A stretch of DNA of 64,000 nucleotides, taken from contig CAJNYU010001285.1 in assembly GCA_905331475.1 (NCBI GenBank), forward strand, positions 30,387-94,386. Reading direction: 5' to 3'. Origin of the DNA: Rotaria socialis. Taxonomy: Eukaryota; Rotifera; Eurotatoria; Philodinida; Philodinidae. The notes under the pieces were generated by a model. That model saw only the letters and a program-made list of their open reading frames with translations. It was not told where the DNA came from and did no database searches. Shown in pieces: positions 13,708 to 27,930 of the stretch (position 1 is the first letter of the stretch; every line of letters starts with the position of its first letter). The translations under genes were made by a program, and so were the position numbers.

Positions 13708-15875
13708 AGTAAGAATAGTAATAGTGAGTAACGTGAGAATAATATGAGAAATGTAATACTACTAATGATGATAATGTTCGACTATGGATGAGCATTTAGA
13801 AATTAAAGTTTTTAAATCGTTCCCGGTTTCATTTTGATTAATGTTTAGTTGTCTGCTATGCTGTTTTGATTTTTTAAAGCTAACTAATAGAATATTTTAT
13901 TTAATAAATGATAAGAAAAAATATTGAACATATCTAAAATAATCAAATGCTACAATTCGACGTATTTAATAGATGAAATTCGATAGTTTAGACTAGAAGT
14001 CAAAGATTATTCTATAACAGATAAGTGAACGGAAAAATTTTCCACAATGAATTTGTTAGAATAGAACATTTTGTTTGTTTCTTATTATATATGGCTATTA
14101 AAACAAAATCAACGAGTAAAAGCCAACCATGTTTATATAATATTTTCGCCTTGTGCAAATAAGGCGTAGAAATAGAGAACACAAAAGATATTTATTCTAT
14201 TCTCATTGCTAACTGTCAGATAAGAAAGTCAAATACCTAAACAGAATTTATATGAAACTAATAATTATGCGGTAATTAATGCATGAGGGAAAGTTTTAAT
14301 TGACGGCTCTAAATTTCTATTCACCTGTATCGATTTTTAAACAAGACAGATAAACAACGCTTTATGAAATAGAAAGCTAACCGCAACAAGTCTATATAAT
14401 CATTCTCTCATTAAATGCAATTTGCAAAACTGTCATTATGAAGCCCTGTCGATGTATCAACGAATAGCTTTGCCGATAGAAACCTTAATATTAGGGCGTT
14501 TTTCGACATTACTTATACAAGAAGATTGCAAGTGTCGATAAAAATCTAAAGTAATGCGAGTTCTTCTACTTAATGTATTGAAAAACAATAATAGGACGCG
14601 ATGTTTTACTTTATTGTGTGATAAACAACATCTAGTGATCATAAAAAAAAGATAATGAGAGGCAAATCATAAAAAACAGATAATGAGAGACAAATCATAA
14701 AGGACGTTCAAGTAAAGATCGCTTTTTTCATGACTGGTTTCCCTGGCTTTCGTATTCTTCAGTTCTAAAAGAATATTGATGACCGTGTACATCGATGATG
14801 GAATAATTTTCATTTTCTTACTTAAAGTTAGGGTGAATTTACGTAGTAGTCCTTTACTCTGGTAGATCTAGTTTTTGCATTGCTTCTTTTTTTTTTCGTA
14901 GTACACTAGGAAAAAATTATGGAATTCTAAAAAGTCCTTTTCGTAGTGAAGATGTCCTTTCGTGAACGGCATCAAAGCGAAAACGACATTCCCGTGCTTC
15001 TCGTTGCTGTCATGAACGCCTGAGTGCACGATAGAAGAAAAATATATTTAAAGTCATAGAATAAATTACGTTTACTATTCTTCCACTTGAACATGCATTT
15101 ACCAATATTGAAACAAGTCTCTATTGCCACGAGTAAAATGCATTGTGTCCACTTCACTTTACAAGCAAAGTGCAAATTAGTCTGTATGAACCAGGCCAGC
15201 AGGTGTTTTTCATATTCGAACTTATACTTAATATACCTGTGGCTAAATAACAATGCTGCCTACTGTTATGTTCGCGCTAGAAAATGTGTCTTTAATTAAG
15301 ATGATACGAAAAAATTTACGATTGAATATGTGCACCTATCGTGCTGTCAGTACATAGAAAACGTCATGCTGATACTATCTGATAGTTACGTTGCTTTTAT
15401 TGCGTGATAAATAAATAAAATTCGTATCTAAAACTAAATTGTTTTCTTTTTACGTACGTATATTGTGTAACGAATTTACCATACACATGCTCAGAAAAAT
15501 TTCATGCTCACAAAGAATGTAACGGGACTCTGACAATTATTCAATAAGTTTCCAAAATGGACACTAATTTGTTGGCACTAGAATAGAAAATATTATTTTA
15601 CGTTGTTTATTCGTTTAACATTTATTTTTTTTCGATAGAAAGCATGCGAAAAATCTATTGTGCTCTTTTTTATTATTAGTGCATGTGCGTAGCTAAGCAA
15701 TAATTTCTGAATGGATTAGAACGATCGAATGAAATGCCTCCTTGTCATCATTTGATAATGCCAATGTCGAATCCTATTTCGCGATGAATCATACTAATTT
15801 GTTTATTGTTTTTGCTACAAATCAGGATGACTGACATTTTTGCATGCTAATATTAACGTCATATTATTAGATATA
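13708..15875. other. Divergent intergenic region between the SLC25A36-like gene and WDR7
   Basis: No gene is supported. The region should contain the promoters of the two divergent neighbours. The only structure I see is an imperfect tandem pair at about 14641-14702, with a unit containing GATAATGAGAGRCAAATCAT. Confidence 0.5.
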
Positions 15876-18800
15876 ATGGCTAGTGGTTCGCGAATATTAT
15901 TACCGTTTGCATTATGGCCAGAAAATCCCCCATCATTATCCGTGTCGTCGCTATTTATAAATTTTGCAAGTGACGATCTCATAACGGGTACAAATGATGG
16001 TTTTATTGTCTGTTGGAAAATCTTGTCAGATCATCAAAAGGTAATTTTTTCAGTAAGATAAAAATACATCGTTGATTGAAAATTTTAATTTAGATCATCC
16101 CAAGATTAATGTTAATTGGTCATACAAATCAGGTTGCATTTATTGTTGCTTCATTATCAACCCACCAAATCGAACAATTTGTTAGCATTTCAGATAATGA
16201 TGGGTATGTTATAAATCAGAGTTCCCAATGGGATGGGATGACTCATTTTTTCCCATCCCACTTCGAGCTCGGTTATGAAATATAATTTTGTTCTTCTTAT
16301 TAAAATTATTCAATTTTTAAAGAGAAATAAAATTATGGAGTAATGAAGATGGTCATTGTGTTGAACATATACGAACCAATCTTAAACATCGTTCTGTACA
16401 AGTAAACAGAATTTTTAACAGTTTCTTTTTATGTATTTATGATTCATTTTCTTTTTAAACAGTGTTTTAATTATCAATTAACAAATGAAAATTTTCTCAT
16501 ATGTTGCGGTTGTTATTCAGAAATACTCATTTATGATATGCGTACACTTGAAATTAAATATACTCTTACACCATCAAATGTTAACGCTGATTGGATATCA
16601 GCATTTTTTGTATTTCAAAAGGCGAATGCTCCAGGTTAGTTTCAGACTACATAATCAGTTTTTAGGAAAAATAATTTTTGTTTTTTAGATGTTATTATTG
16701 CTATTGGATTACTCGATAGTGGTTGTGTTAAATTATGGGCATTTGATCCTCGTACAGCTACTTCGAATGTAAGATTAAACATTTTCTTGAGCATGTTTTT
16801 TTTTCTTTATAAAATTTTCTTTTTTTTATAGACAGCTATCGAAGGTACCAGCATAGGAAACAATAATAGTCTTGTACCAGTGGATCTTAAAGAACATGAA
16901 AGTAAAGAAATTCGAACACAATTCGGTTCCATGATTGTACCGTGCGATGAATGTCAAAGAATGATGCTCATTGTTCATGGTCAAGGTTGGCATGTAAGTC
17001 ATAATGATTTTTATGAATTAAAATAATGAATAATCATAATTTAAGATATTTGATGGAATCGATTTTACGGAATTATGTTCGTATGTCATCGATGGTAACG
17101 ACATTGTTAAAAATGAACATTGGATCAATGGATATTTTCCAACGCAGGATTTAGTTTTACTTTTTTCTGCTCGAGGTTATGCGCATTTTTTTCGTCTTCC
17201 AGAAAAGTAATTCAAATGATGCGTGTCAAAATGTTGTACACTTATTTCGATTTTTCTTTTAGTGCAACATTTACAAATCCAAAATTTCGTTCACAACATA
17301 ACAAGACTGATATGCAATTGCCACAATGGTTATGTAGATTAAGTGTTGGCAATGAATTAGTAAGAATTGAGGTTTTCTTTCAATCTCATAAAAACATCAA
17401 ATTTATTTTGAAATGAACGCTAAAGTATTTCGATACGGAGTCGCACAGGAGTAGATGAGTGTTTTAAACCGATTGTTAAACTTTAAACGACAGATATTAT
17501 TGAATGTTGAAACTTACGAAGTTGAATTTTCATAGTTTCTGAATGTAAGAAGAAATTTATTAATTTTAGAAACTTCCTCTAACACCAACTTTTTCTTGTC
17601 ATACAAAATTAAAACATTGTCAAATTTATCGAGTTGATGCCTCTGGTCAAATATCTGTTTGGCAAATAAATCTAAAACAACTTGCAACATCCAACGGTAC
17701 CGTCTAATTCTTGTTTTTTTTTCTGCCGTTCTTAATACCATTGAAATATTTTCATAGATATACTTCCAACAAGTTCAATTTCTTATAAAGATATTTGGGC
17801 ACATGCAATATCAAATATTCGTACTATACGAAAAATTCTAAACGATGTAAATTTATTCAATAGATTTCATATTCTTACAAACATTTAAATATTTATTTAG
17901 ATATTACCAAATAAAATAAATAAATTAACGGCCTCCTGTCATTTGATTACAAAGGATCGTCTTGGATTTGGTACTGATAATGGAAAGATTTATATCGTAC
18001 CAGCCTTACAGTTAATTTCCAGTCTTTTCTTAAATAATGATTATAAAAAAGAAAATTTCGGTATTGAATTTTTTCGCATTTTGAATTAAAAAGAAATATA
18101 ATTTTCTTTAGATATCCAAACACTTGTTGGTCACAATCAAACGATAACATGTTTAATACATCCACATAGTGAATATTCACGCTATGATATTAAGCATTTA
18201 GTTAGTGGTAGCATTGATCATTCCATACGTTTATGGGATTTAGAAAATAGTACACAATTACATATGTTTACCGTACATTCCGGATCGATTCTTATGTTTC
18301 ACATTCCACCGCCTATGCTTAATGTAAAAAATTGAAATTGAAATTCATCGTTTATTTTCACTAAAATAATTTGGATTTCTTGTAGGTTAAAGTGCAATAT
18401 TGTGTATGTTCAGTAGCTAATGATCATAGTGTTTCATTGATTAGTTTAAAAGAACGTAGATTAATTCTATTGGCTAATCGGCAATCATTCCCTGTTGTTG
18501 GACTTCGTTGGAGAATCAATGATGATTTTTTACTGATAAAATGTTCCGATGGAAGTTTATTTGTTTGGCATATTGAAACAGGAAATCTTGATCGTATCGA
18601 ACAAGGAATCGTAGCTGATGAACTATTTGACTGGTATAATGATCCGAGAATACTTAATGGAAGTTCGGATCTTAACGATCCATTGTCAACAGTTATGGTG
18701 CCTGCACATTATCTTCAAATAAGATCAACATGGAAAAGAAGAGATTATGATCAAATTAGGAAATTAAATAAAAAATTCGGTATGAGGAAAAAATGATGCG

Positions 18801-21800
18801 TTCGTATTTACTTTAAAATTGAGACGATGATAACATACTATGTACCAGGAGAATTACGCTACTCATCGTTTTTGCTTTCTAGAGCGCTTTTCTCTTGTTT
18901 TGTTGGTAATAAAATCAGGTCCAAAGATTGTTTTCTTTTCTATGAAGGTGTTTCACGTCATGATTTAATGGGTATATCATCGTTTAAACATTCAGAATAT
19001 CGTTTACCAATCATCGTTCAACAATTTCATACTAATCTTGGTGACGATTTAGCAATGCTTATTCTTTTTGATTTACTTCAACTTATCAGTAAGTAAAATT
19101 CTTTTAGAATAAAATATAAATTAGATTTTTGCTAATTGCTCTGCTCTATGAATATTGAATTTTATTTATTTATATGCTCGTGCTAGGTCAAATCATTATG
19201 TTCGATCTTGAAAAGCAACACGCTCAAAAAACTAGTAATACTCGCTTGTCGTTGCTGTCTTCTTATCAGCTAACCTTTTTCCTAATTAAATTCTTCTTCT
19301 TCTAAATTTTACTCGTTTTCATTAGAAAACATTGAAACAGCAAATAAAGATACTCGTGCATCATTGGATGAAACATCAAAATCACTATCAACCCTATCGA
19401 ATCTACTGGTTGCATTACTCCATCCGTGGTCATTCAATAAAAATGTTGATCAACTATGCGAACAACGTCTTCATCTCAAACGTATTAATAGATTTTCCTC
19501 CTTTGGTATACTAAGTAAAAATGATCACTTAACCATTGTTCTACCTACATGGCAACAACATTTAAATGATAACATACCGGAAACCTTTTTGCCACCTCCA
19601 CCGAAATTAATTTCATTTGCTGAAACAGATATTGAAGATGAAGAAACATTAAAACAGTACGTATTCATCTAAATATCATCTACAGCTCATTGAAAGTCTA
19701 AGTCACAATTACTCACTTAAGAAATTTCAAAAATTCATGAATTTACACAGGATCTCAATTATCATATATGTATTTTATATAGTAAGACTTAACGATTCTG
19801 ACTGATTAGCAGCTCAAGGTTAAATCAGACAGAGTCTTGAAAATAAAAGCACCTGTTTTTAAAGATCGTCGCAGTAGATTCCCAGTCACGATAGAAATTT
19901 TTGGTTCGTATGCATGGAACGTTTTATTTTAGAAAACGAGAACGTATGGAAACTTATGTGTATCAATGGCGATGGAAATACTCTACCATTCTTAATACTG
20001 AACATTTATTAAGTTTAGTTACAATGGTCTATATTTTAATGAATTGCGATCGTTGGATTAATAATATGTAAGTTTATATTTTTCAGCGAATAAAATTTCT
20101 CTTTTTTTCTCTCTTCACCTAGATCCAGTGATCAAGACGAGCAAGTTCTAGTAAATAAAACAAAAACAAAATTCTTTTTAATAAGAGATTTCTGTTTCTA
20201 GTTGACACAACGAGAATGTTGGAGTAAACTGTTGCAATTCTACTGTTCAGACATGATTGAACAATGTCAAACAACAGCTTTTGAATCATTATCCATTGAA
20301 ATCTTATGTTCACATTGGCAAGATTTATGTTTAGAAGTATGTATTAAGAAACGATTTCACTGAACATCTTCCTACTAGCCTTTTATTTTCTTTCAGTTGC
20401 GTGATGCTGCTAGAAAATTATTAGAAAAAGAGCTTGATCATTTACATAATAATACTGATTCCTGGTACATATTTATTTCTAAATGGTCGAATTTATTTAA
20501 CCAATCATTCAGTAAAGAAATGGATGGAGCTTTATTTGATCAAGATATTCGAGATATATTTGTTGATGATATATATTGTAAGAAAATTTTGAAAACGAAA
20601 AAAATCAACAAAAGTTATTTTAATATTTTGTTTTTGTTAAAGATAACAATGAAGTAACAACGACGGCTACATCGAAAGAACAATATAAAGCGCAACAATT
20701 ATTATCGATTGTACTTATTGGTATTATCGGTGCACGATATGGTCAAGAAATTGAACCAACAAAACAATCATCGGCTCCAATTAAAGGATTCACAGTTGAC
20801 AGTCCAGAAATGATTTTAAAATTGAGTAAGAGATTGCGTATTATAGAAACTCATATTGTAAGAAAAATAATCGTCAGTGGTATTTGGTTTTCATCAAAAA
20901 TAAGGAGATTTTTTGTGATACGAAAAAAGAGCACGATATGTAGAGACCATCAAAATCAATAGTAGTTTTCAATCGGGACCCGGATGGCTCTGTGATAAAA
21001 AGAGATGACCATCAACAAAATTAAAGATACTGAAAAAGGATTTTTTCCTGGTGTCACTGAAATGATCTTTATTAATCGAATTCTTCCTTGTTTTAGGTCG
21101 TATTTTAACAAGTCTTTTATCTCCGTCGAATTTCGATCACATTCCAGTGCACAGTGCTCTTCGTCGAACAGCTACCGAGCTGATTGGTCGTGGCTATACT
21201 ATATGGGAGCCATATTTAGATATTGGACAAGTCCTACTAACACTACTTGATCTATGTGCTATTAGTGACAGTTCAACAGTAACAAGCAAGTAAGTAATTT
21301 GTTGTTGTTCAATAAGGCGGCTGTTGAGTGGGAATGATGATTTCAGGCCTGATGTGCATTCGAGCAGGTAGTATTAATAACGAGGGTGTTGGGATTGCTT
21401 GCTTTGTTTTAATCTAGAGAATATGATCTAACAATCCAACGACACGCAACAAGGTGTGTTGTTTGAAAAACACATGCATGTTTTTCTTTTTCTTGTATTT
21501 ATTGTATTCGTCTCGTTGAATACCCAATACCTTACTTTAGTATCATGTCTCTCTTTTTGTTTCTATTTGAAAAAGTTCAATCTTCGTTTTAGTGTACTTA
21601 GCGGAATATTAACACAAAAAACTGATACTTGTTTAACAGCACGAACAGCACTTAATTTAATTGCGACATCTCGTTCAAATGTAGTTATAATAACACTAGC
21701 ACGCGAGATCGCTAAATATGTTCTTGCACAATCGGGAACAATATCATCGGTACCAGCGCGTACAGCGACACCATCACAAACGTCGATAACCATAAAAAAT

Positions 21801-22697
21801 GAACAAAAAACTGAAATACTTCGTCTCGTTCGAATTCTTATTGAAAAATGTCCACACGATGTTGCGGAATTAATTCTCGAAGTAAAATATTGAGATAACA
21901 AATGTAAATTGCTAGATGAATCTGTTCGTTTTTACTTATAGGTTACTGATATTACTTTAAATTGTATTGATTTAAGCGTTCTTCGACATAGAGGTATTCA
22001 AGCTGTATCAGAAACATTTGGATTACTGTTAAGGTAATTGTACTTCTAGTATTTTCAAAGTATCTCTCTATGATTTGAAATGAATCAAAATGCACTGTGA
22101 TTCTGTCGCTACGATAGATACATTATTTCGATCGATAGTTTTCGTGAACAATCACACGGACAATTTCTAAACATATTGTCTTTAGATATCCAATCGTTAC
22201 CTATTGCCATGACTCGCCAAAATTATGTGTTGGCACAAGAACTGGCGTTCTTGCTTTATACGACTTGAAAACACCCAAATATCAAGTAGGAAATTTCAAA
22301 TTATCTTCGTCATTAAAAAAAGTAAGCTTTTTGTTTTTTGTTTTATTTAGGCATGCCAAGCTCATCCAAAAAATGAGGTTATTTCATGTGTAGAATTTTC
22401 ACCCGATGGAAAATATCTCGCTTCATATTCAGCTTACGAAGGCATATTATATTTTTGGCAGGTAAAATATTTTTTGGTACAAGCTTTTCAAAATCTATTT
22501 TCTTTTTAAAAACATAGACCGCAAATACGTTTTTCGGTTCAACAAGTACGATTCATCTTGTATCAAGACATGCAGCTCAACGGCTTGATCGTTCAATACC
22601 ATCACCGATGAAAAAAGTTGATCTTACTTGGATTGATCGTTCGAGTGTTCGAATGTTTTGGCATATTGATAAAACTGAAAAGACATTCAAAGTATAA
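15876..22697 (+). CDS. WDR7: WDR7 / rabconnectin-3 beta, WD-repeat V-ATPase regulator
   Basis: At least 27 exons join in frame to 1,368 residues (human about 1,490). Borders include 15876-16040, 16094-16203, 16323-16401, 16463-16634, 18386-18779, 19326-19656, 20643-20825, 21097-21289, 21593-21881, 22351-22461 and 22518-22697. The N-terminus (LLPFALWPENPPS) and first WD block match WDR7. The second cluster has QYCVCSVANDHSVSLISLKE and CSDGSLFVWHIETGNLDR. The C-terminal half has IVLIGIIGARYGQEIEP, LRRTATELIGRGYTIWEPY and a final WD pair (VEFSPDGKYLASYSAYEG). WDR7 pairs with DMXL proteins in the RAVE-like complex that assembles the V-ATPase on endosomes and synaptic vesicles. DMXL is not in this window. 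ATG 15876 is the first in frame, 5 nt after an AG acceptor. Intron 2 carries a tiny hAT-like element. A possible 21-nt in-frame exon lies at 21347-21367. Confidence 0.93.
16217..16272. mobile_element. 56-bp hAT-like miniature inverted-repeat element in WDR7 intron 2
   Basis: The element starts CAGAGTTCC and ends CGAGCTCGG. Its two ends are inverted copies over about 22 nt with some mismatches, each containing TGGGATGGGA. Flanks TTATAAAT (16209-16216) and TTATGAAA (16273-16280) look like an aged 8-bp target duplication (6 of 8 match). The termini match those of the larger element at 62111-63071. It sits wholly inside the intron and leaves both splice sites intact. Confidence 0.6.
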
Positions 22698-25253
22698 ATC
22701 AACAACCAAATCAAACAGTGACTTCTCTTTTTTCCTACTCTTTTTATATTGTCCCCTGTTAATGTTGTGCAATAGAATCGGAATTTTAAAGAGCAAATAC
22801 ATATTAATTTATTAATTGACGAAAATCAATTCCACATTTTTTTCTTTTTCTCCGTCTATTGAATTTAAATTAAACCGATTTTTTTTATCCAACTAAATCT
22901 AGTTCGATATATGATTATTTGTTTTGTAGGCGGGTGTCCTGACTTATGATGAGTCTACAATTCTTTCTTGAACGATACTAATTTTAACATGAACGATTGG
23001 ATGAAAATATGTTAATGTAAATGTCATTACTATTGATGTGCAATGTAGGTGTGATGACGGGTTAATATGTCACTTGGCAACCTCTATTGACATTAACATC
23101 CGCAGTATTAGTAACAAGAAATCCTAAACTTTGTCCATAATCTAGTGCAGCAAACTTGCTACTATTTGTTTTGATATATTTTTTGTGAGATTTATTGATA
23201 TTGCGAAACGTAACAGGCCGAACTATGGATGGGCGTGTAAGAAGAGCAAAGCAGAAAAAATAGATATAATCAATCTAAGTTGATGATACCGAATCTTTGT
23301 CTTTCATAAATGTTAATCAACTGTGTAGTGGTTCTAATAACATTTGCAAAGTTAAATATAACCTTGACGTTACTCGTAATTGTACGATCAATATTTTTTT
23401 ATCAAGGTTTCATTCTTGCATTTGTTTATGTTTCAGGAAAAAACCCTCATCAATGATCTTACGGATGGCGGGAATGATATGTAACAAAGAAAAGCCATTA
23501 ATTCATAGACTACATAAAAACTAATGAACATAGTAATAAAATCAAATAAACCGTCCATGTTAAATAATACAATGAAAATCGACCTTTATTGAATTGTTCA
23601 TTATATTCTATTAGTTTACATTACGTTGCAAGCATATGAGCCGTGATAATTATTCGTTCACTTAAAAGTATTGCTTTCATTATGTCTCGATTATCCTACG
23701 TAATAAGAATTACGAGCAATATGTAAACCGTATCCTAAATAACTCAATCCGTGAGATAATAACAAAACAGCGTTTTATTATCTCATATAAATAGAATATA
23801 ACATATCTGTTAATTATGTTGAATAGGATCGTTTTAATCCCTGATATTCGAAGAAGATAAATAGCGTAATCATACCATGTCTGATGACCTTTAATGATAT
23901 ATTATTCAGGCACTATAACAAGATAGTCGATACATGTGTATGCGTAGAAAAACAGCAATCATTTTATTAATCTACTACGAAATGGCTTCTTCTCCACTAT
24001 TTGAATTTACAACATCAGCAAATAAGTCCTGCTATCATGCTGTGCTTTAACGAGCTATACGCTTAAGATAAAATAAGCTCGTATTCGTATCACACCATCC
24101 ATGAGTTGACTGTTGTGGCCTATATAGAGAAAAATTATACACAGAAAAAAAGTTATCTGAATGTCATAAATCACTCTGAGAAATATGTTTTCTCTCTCTT
24201 CGTAACACTAGATTGGAATGATTATAAAAACAATTCATCTTATCGAAACTGACATAGGAAAATATGTATTTACGGATAGTGGAAATCTTGGATACGGCAT
24301 AAAATATACTTGTTTTTTATTGCTTGTATAGCCGAGTGTGTTCTACCATATTTCCTCATCGTCCGGGTACATACAATTAGGATTAGTAGTAGTAGTAGTA
24401 TACGTGCCATTGATTTCTGTATATTAAGATCAATTACAAGACTCCGGCACTGAAATCTATATCTCAACATATTTTTTCCAGTGATACAAATGACCTAACT
24501 AACAAAACAAAAATTCCATGAATTTAATGGGACTTAACATCGAATACAACAATAAAGTCAGTTCTGATAGAATCCCATATCACACATCTTGATTTTTTTC
24601 CAATGTTTCTCACATGAAAAATAAATATTTCTTTAATTAGATATAAAGTTTATTCGTGCATAGATAAAATACAACATCAAGACAATGATTAATTCATTGT
24701 ATACTTTTCTTAAACATCTGTTAGGCATACGCGCTCTGCAAGACGAAAAAAAAATCGATTGATCCATTGATAAAAGGAACATTCTCAGATATGATCATAC
24801 TTCTATTGACCACCAAAAAAGCATGAAGCCAGTCACAGTTGAGCAGCGTCTTCTTATTTTTTGGTCTTGCTTATTTTATATATGTGATAGGTTACATATG
24901 TATACTTTTATACAAAAGAAATTATGCTCAACTGATTTCCCTATGTATAAGCAGACGAGCCCTAGAGATGGAGAAGTATTGCAATTAGATCCATATTCAT
25001 GCAAGCATGTTCGATAGATCGAGGGCAAGGCGAAATGTGTTTTCTTTTTCCTTTTCTCATCATTGGACAGTATCGTTCTGTATGGCAGAAAAAAATAAAT
25101 CATCATCTTCAACATTACATTGATGGTCATCATAATAGGAGGAGAACGAAAGAAGTAGCATCACATCACATAGATATCTCATCGATATATAGCTATATAT
25201 ACATATACAGTTCAGACGTTGGTCATATTGACCGTTGTTCTCCTATTTAAAAG
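22698..25253. other. Intergenic region, nothing recognised
   Basis: About 2.5 kb of AT-rich DNA between WDR7 and the type I membrane protein gene. No open frame with family resemblance, RNA gene or element with clear ends was found. Only a short AGT microsatellite near 24385-24400 stands out. Confidence 0.5.
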
Positions 25254-26190
25254 ATGCTGTTTATTATAATAACAACTGTACTCCTGGCAACTATCAAAAT
25301 CAGTCATACAGGTAAAATTGATAGTTCGATTTATCATATCAAAAACGTTTCTGCCCGATGAATATAGATGGCATCAAAACAACTTTTCCAGTATCGATTA
25401 TTTTTGATGGATTTACATTACATACCGTAAGATGCCACTGTAGTTTTTCTTTTCTAATTAATACTTTTCTTTTTGCAATAGTGGATCGATCAATCGTTAT
25501 GGAATAAAACTCGACAATCGGTTGTGCATCATTTAAATGAATTTTGTAAAAAAGATTTCAATTGCGATGCTGAGTAAGTTAATTTTCGTCTACTCCAGGT
25601 TTTTCTTTGTGCATTAAAGAAAGCAAACAGATATGGAGCTGGTAATGTTCATTTAATAAGCGCCGTTCAACATGGGTTATCATCGGTTCATTTAAATATC
25701 ACAGCTGATGAACCTGTTCTACTTGCCAATGGAAAAGTCAGTCAAACATCATTATCATACAATTATACAGCACTTCTAACAAGTATTTTTTCTCAATGAA
25801 AAACTATTCTTTTGTTTTCAATGCTTCTCTTGTTTTATTTAGGTGCCTTATTTCAAGCTAAAATTGATATTGAACATTTGAATGATGATCAACCATTATA
25901 TTTGTCGAGTCCTTTAAATCCAAATTTAATGGTTAGTCGAACAAGTCGATTATTATTCGTCCTATTGGGTATTACACTCGTTGCTATTGTATTCGGTTCG
26001 ACTGTATTTTTCTTTCAACGAATGTATGTATAATATCGTAGGAACTTGTTTTTTTTTTAATTTTTATTTCATATTTTTATTTAGTCGTCGTCATAATTAC
26101 TCAATATTGATTAAAAATGCACGAATGTGTCAACCAATGCAAGATGAACCGTTAACCTGTACACCTTCGATGTCTGGCTTGCATCCGTAG
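25254..26190 (+). CDS. Unrecognised single-pass type I membrane protein
   Basis: Six exons (25254-25311, 25368-25426, 25482-25573, 25631-25782, 25843-26023, 26085-26190) separated by introns of 55-61 nt give 215 residues. Residues 1-19 form a hydrophobic signal peptide. The ectodomain (about 20-155) holds three N-glycosylation sequons (NKT, NIT, NYT) and two cysteines in the CKKDFNC block. A strong transmembrane segment (LLFVLLGITLVAIVFGSTVFFF) spans about 157-179 and is followed by a basic, stop-transfer-like RIRRH. The cytosolic tail of about 35 residues contains CQPMQDEPLTCTPS. All splice junctions agree in phase, so I take the gene as real, but I recognise no family and give no function. 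The start ATG directly follows an AG, and AATAAA lies at 26383-26388. Confidence 0.72.
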
Positions 26191-27930
26191 ATGAGAAAAG
26201 GCTGCTTTTGTTGCTGTATATAAGTGCATATATCGTCGCCACATAATATTTAAAAAAGTTATCTAGATAGCAAGATTAATCATAAAACGAGCAAACAAAA
26301 TTATCTCGAAGAACAATGCCTATTATAGTTAATGTTGTTTTTGTCAAGTTGCCGAGGGTTTATCAAGCTTTTGTTTTATTTGAATAAATTCATGTAATTT
26401 TTCAATGAAATGATCGAGTCTTTATTATGAAAGTGTCTATTGCATAAGAATGCAATGAAAACTCGTGAGACTTTAGAGAAGGACGCAAAATGATTAGCGT
26501 CTGTGTTGGATGTATGTTCGAAGAAGTAAATCATAGAATTATTGCGTCAGGAGTATTTCATAATCGTAATTAATAATTACAAATCCAATAGAATGGCCAA
26601 AAACTAATATTCTCTCTCGAAGTTTATCCACAGTTCAAAATGATTTCTATAAGGAATTTTTTTAGATGATCCACAATAGCATCGCGGTAGACTACCTTAA
26701 TTACCGGAGACATCACGAATATTTTATGGGCGAATTCTAAGTGGCTAGACATTCAATGCTCATGTTTTGTTACACGACAACTTGGAAGTGATGCATACCT
26801 ATCAGGAATCACTTCTACTAAGATTTTATGCTTTAGGCTTTATGATCTGTCTATGACGTATGACTATCATTATATGGCACTTGTCGAAGACCTGCGAGTG
26901 CATAACTGCGTTTGTTTCTTTTTACTTTTAGTCATCGATAAACTTGTTCAACGTTTACAATCTCTTTACTGAACAATCGATATTTTTTACCCTTTCTTGT
27001 GCTCCATCATTTTCATGCTCTATATTTGTGTAAGATGATTAGCATATAGAACGTCGTTTATTTTCATTGCAATAGACACCATTATTGCGATCTCGGTTTC
27101 TAATTACTTTATAGAAGAATACAAAAACAGTGTCTTGCCTCAAATCAGTAGCTAAGATATAAATGTTATTGCCAGGTACTTATCTACTCGCATATAACTA
27201 TTTTATTTCATGATTCAATTATACCCATAATTTGTATCGCAATAATGCTCATTTTAATTTTCTCAATAGATCTTAGATATTCTTCTTGGTGGCTCGTACA
27301 GTATTGATCCGTAAATGATATTTATACAAACTCATTTTTATTTAGCCTAGCTACACAATCCGACTTGAAGATTTGTGACGCGCTTTTATTTCAGATCCAT
27401 GCAATTCTCAGTCGTTGTTTTATAGAAATAGTTTGAAAATATGACGTGCATGTTATTTGTTCCAAATGAGCATGCCCGTTCCTCTTTTGCGTAAGAAAAA
27501 AAAGTGAACGCGAGTTAACAAAATATAAATCCTTTATTTCATTCATCGTATTACGATATTCAAAATAGATTCACTTCTGTGTTTGTTCGTTGTTGACATA
27601 ATGTCATTCTCAATGACACAATATATAAAACAAATGATAGAGATTAGCACGGCATAGAGAAAGAAGGTAAACAACTATAATTAGACCTAGTTTTTATCAA
27701 ATGGATTATACACGCATACGATAAGAAAATTTGCTGGAAGAAAGAACGAAGGCAAAAAAGCTTATTTTATATTCTTTCATTTAACCAAGTAAAATAAAAA
27801 ATAACACGAGAAAGAATATCGGTAAGAAGATATCACACTTAAATAAAACAAAAGGCTCTTCACCGGATCATCGACCCTTTTGCTTAACATTAAGAATTAA
27901 TGCATACACTCATTCTCAAGTATCTCATTA
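26191..27930. other. Convergent intergenic region, nothing recognised
   Basis: 3' flanks of the type I membrane protein gene (+) and the AGPAT gene (-). No gene, RNA or repeat with clear boundaries was seen. Confidence 0.5.
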
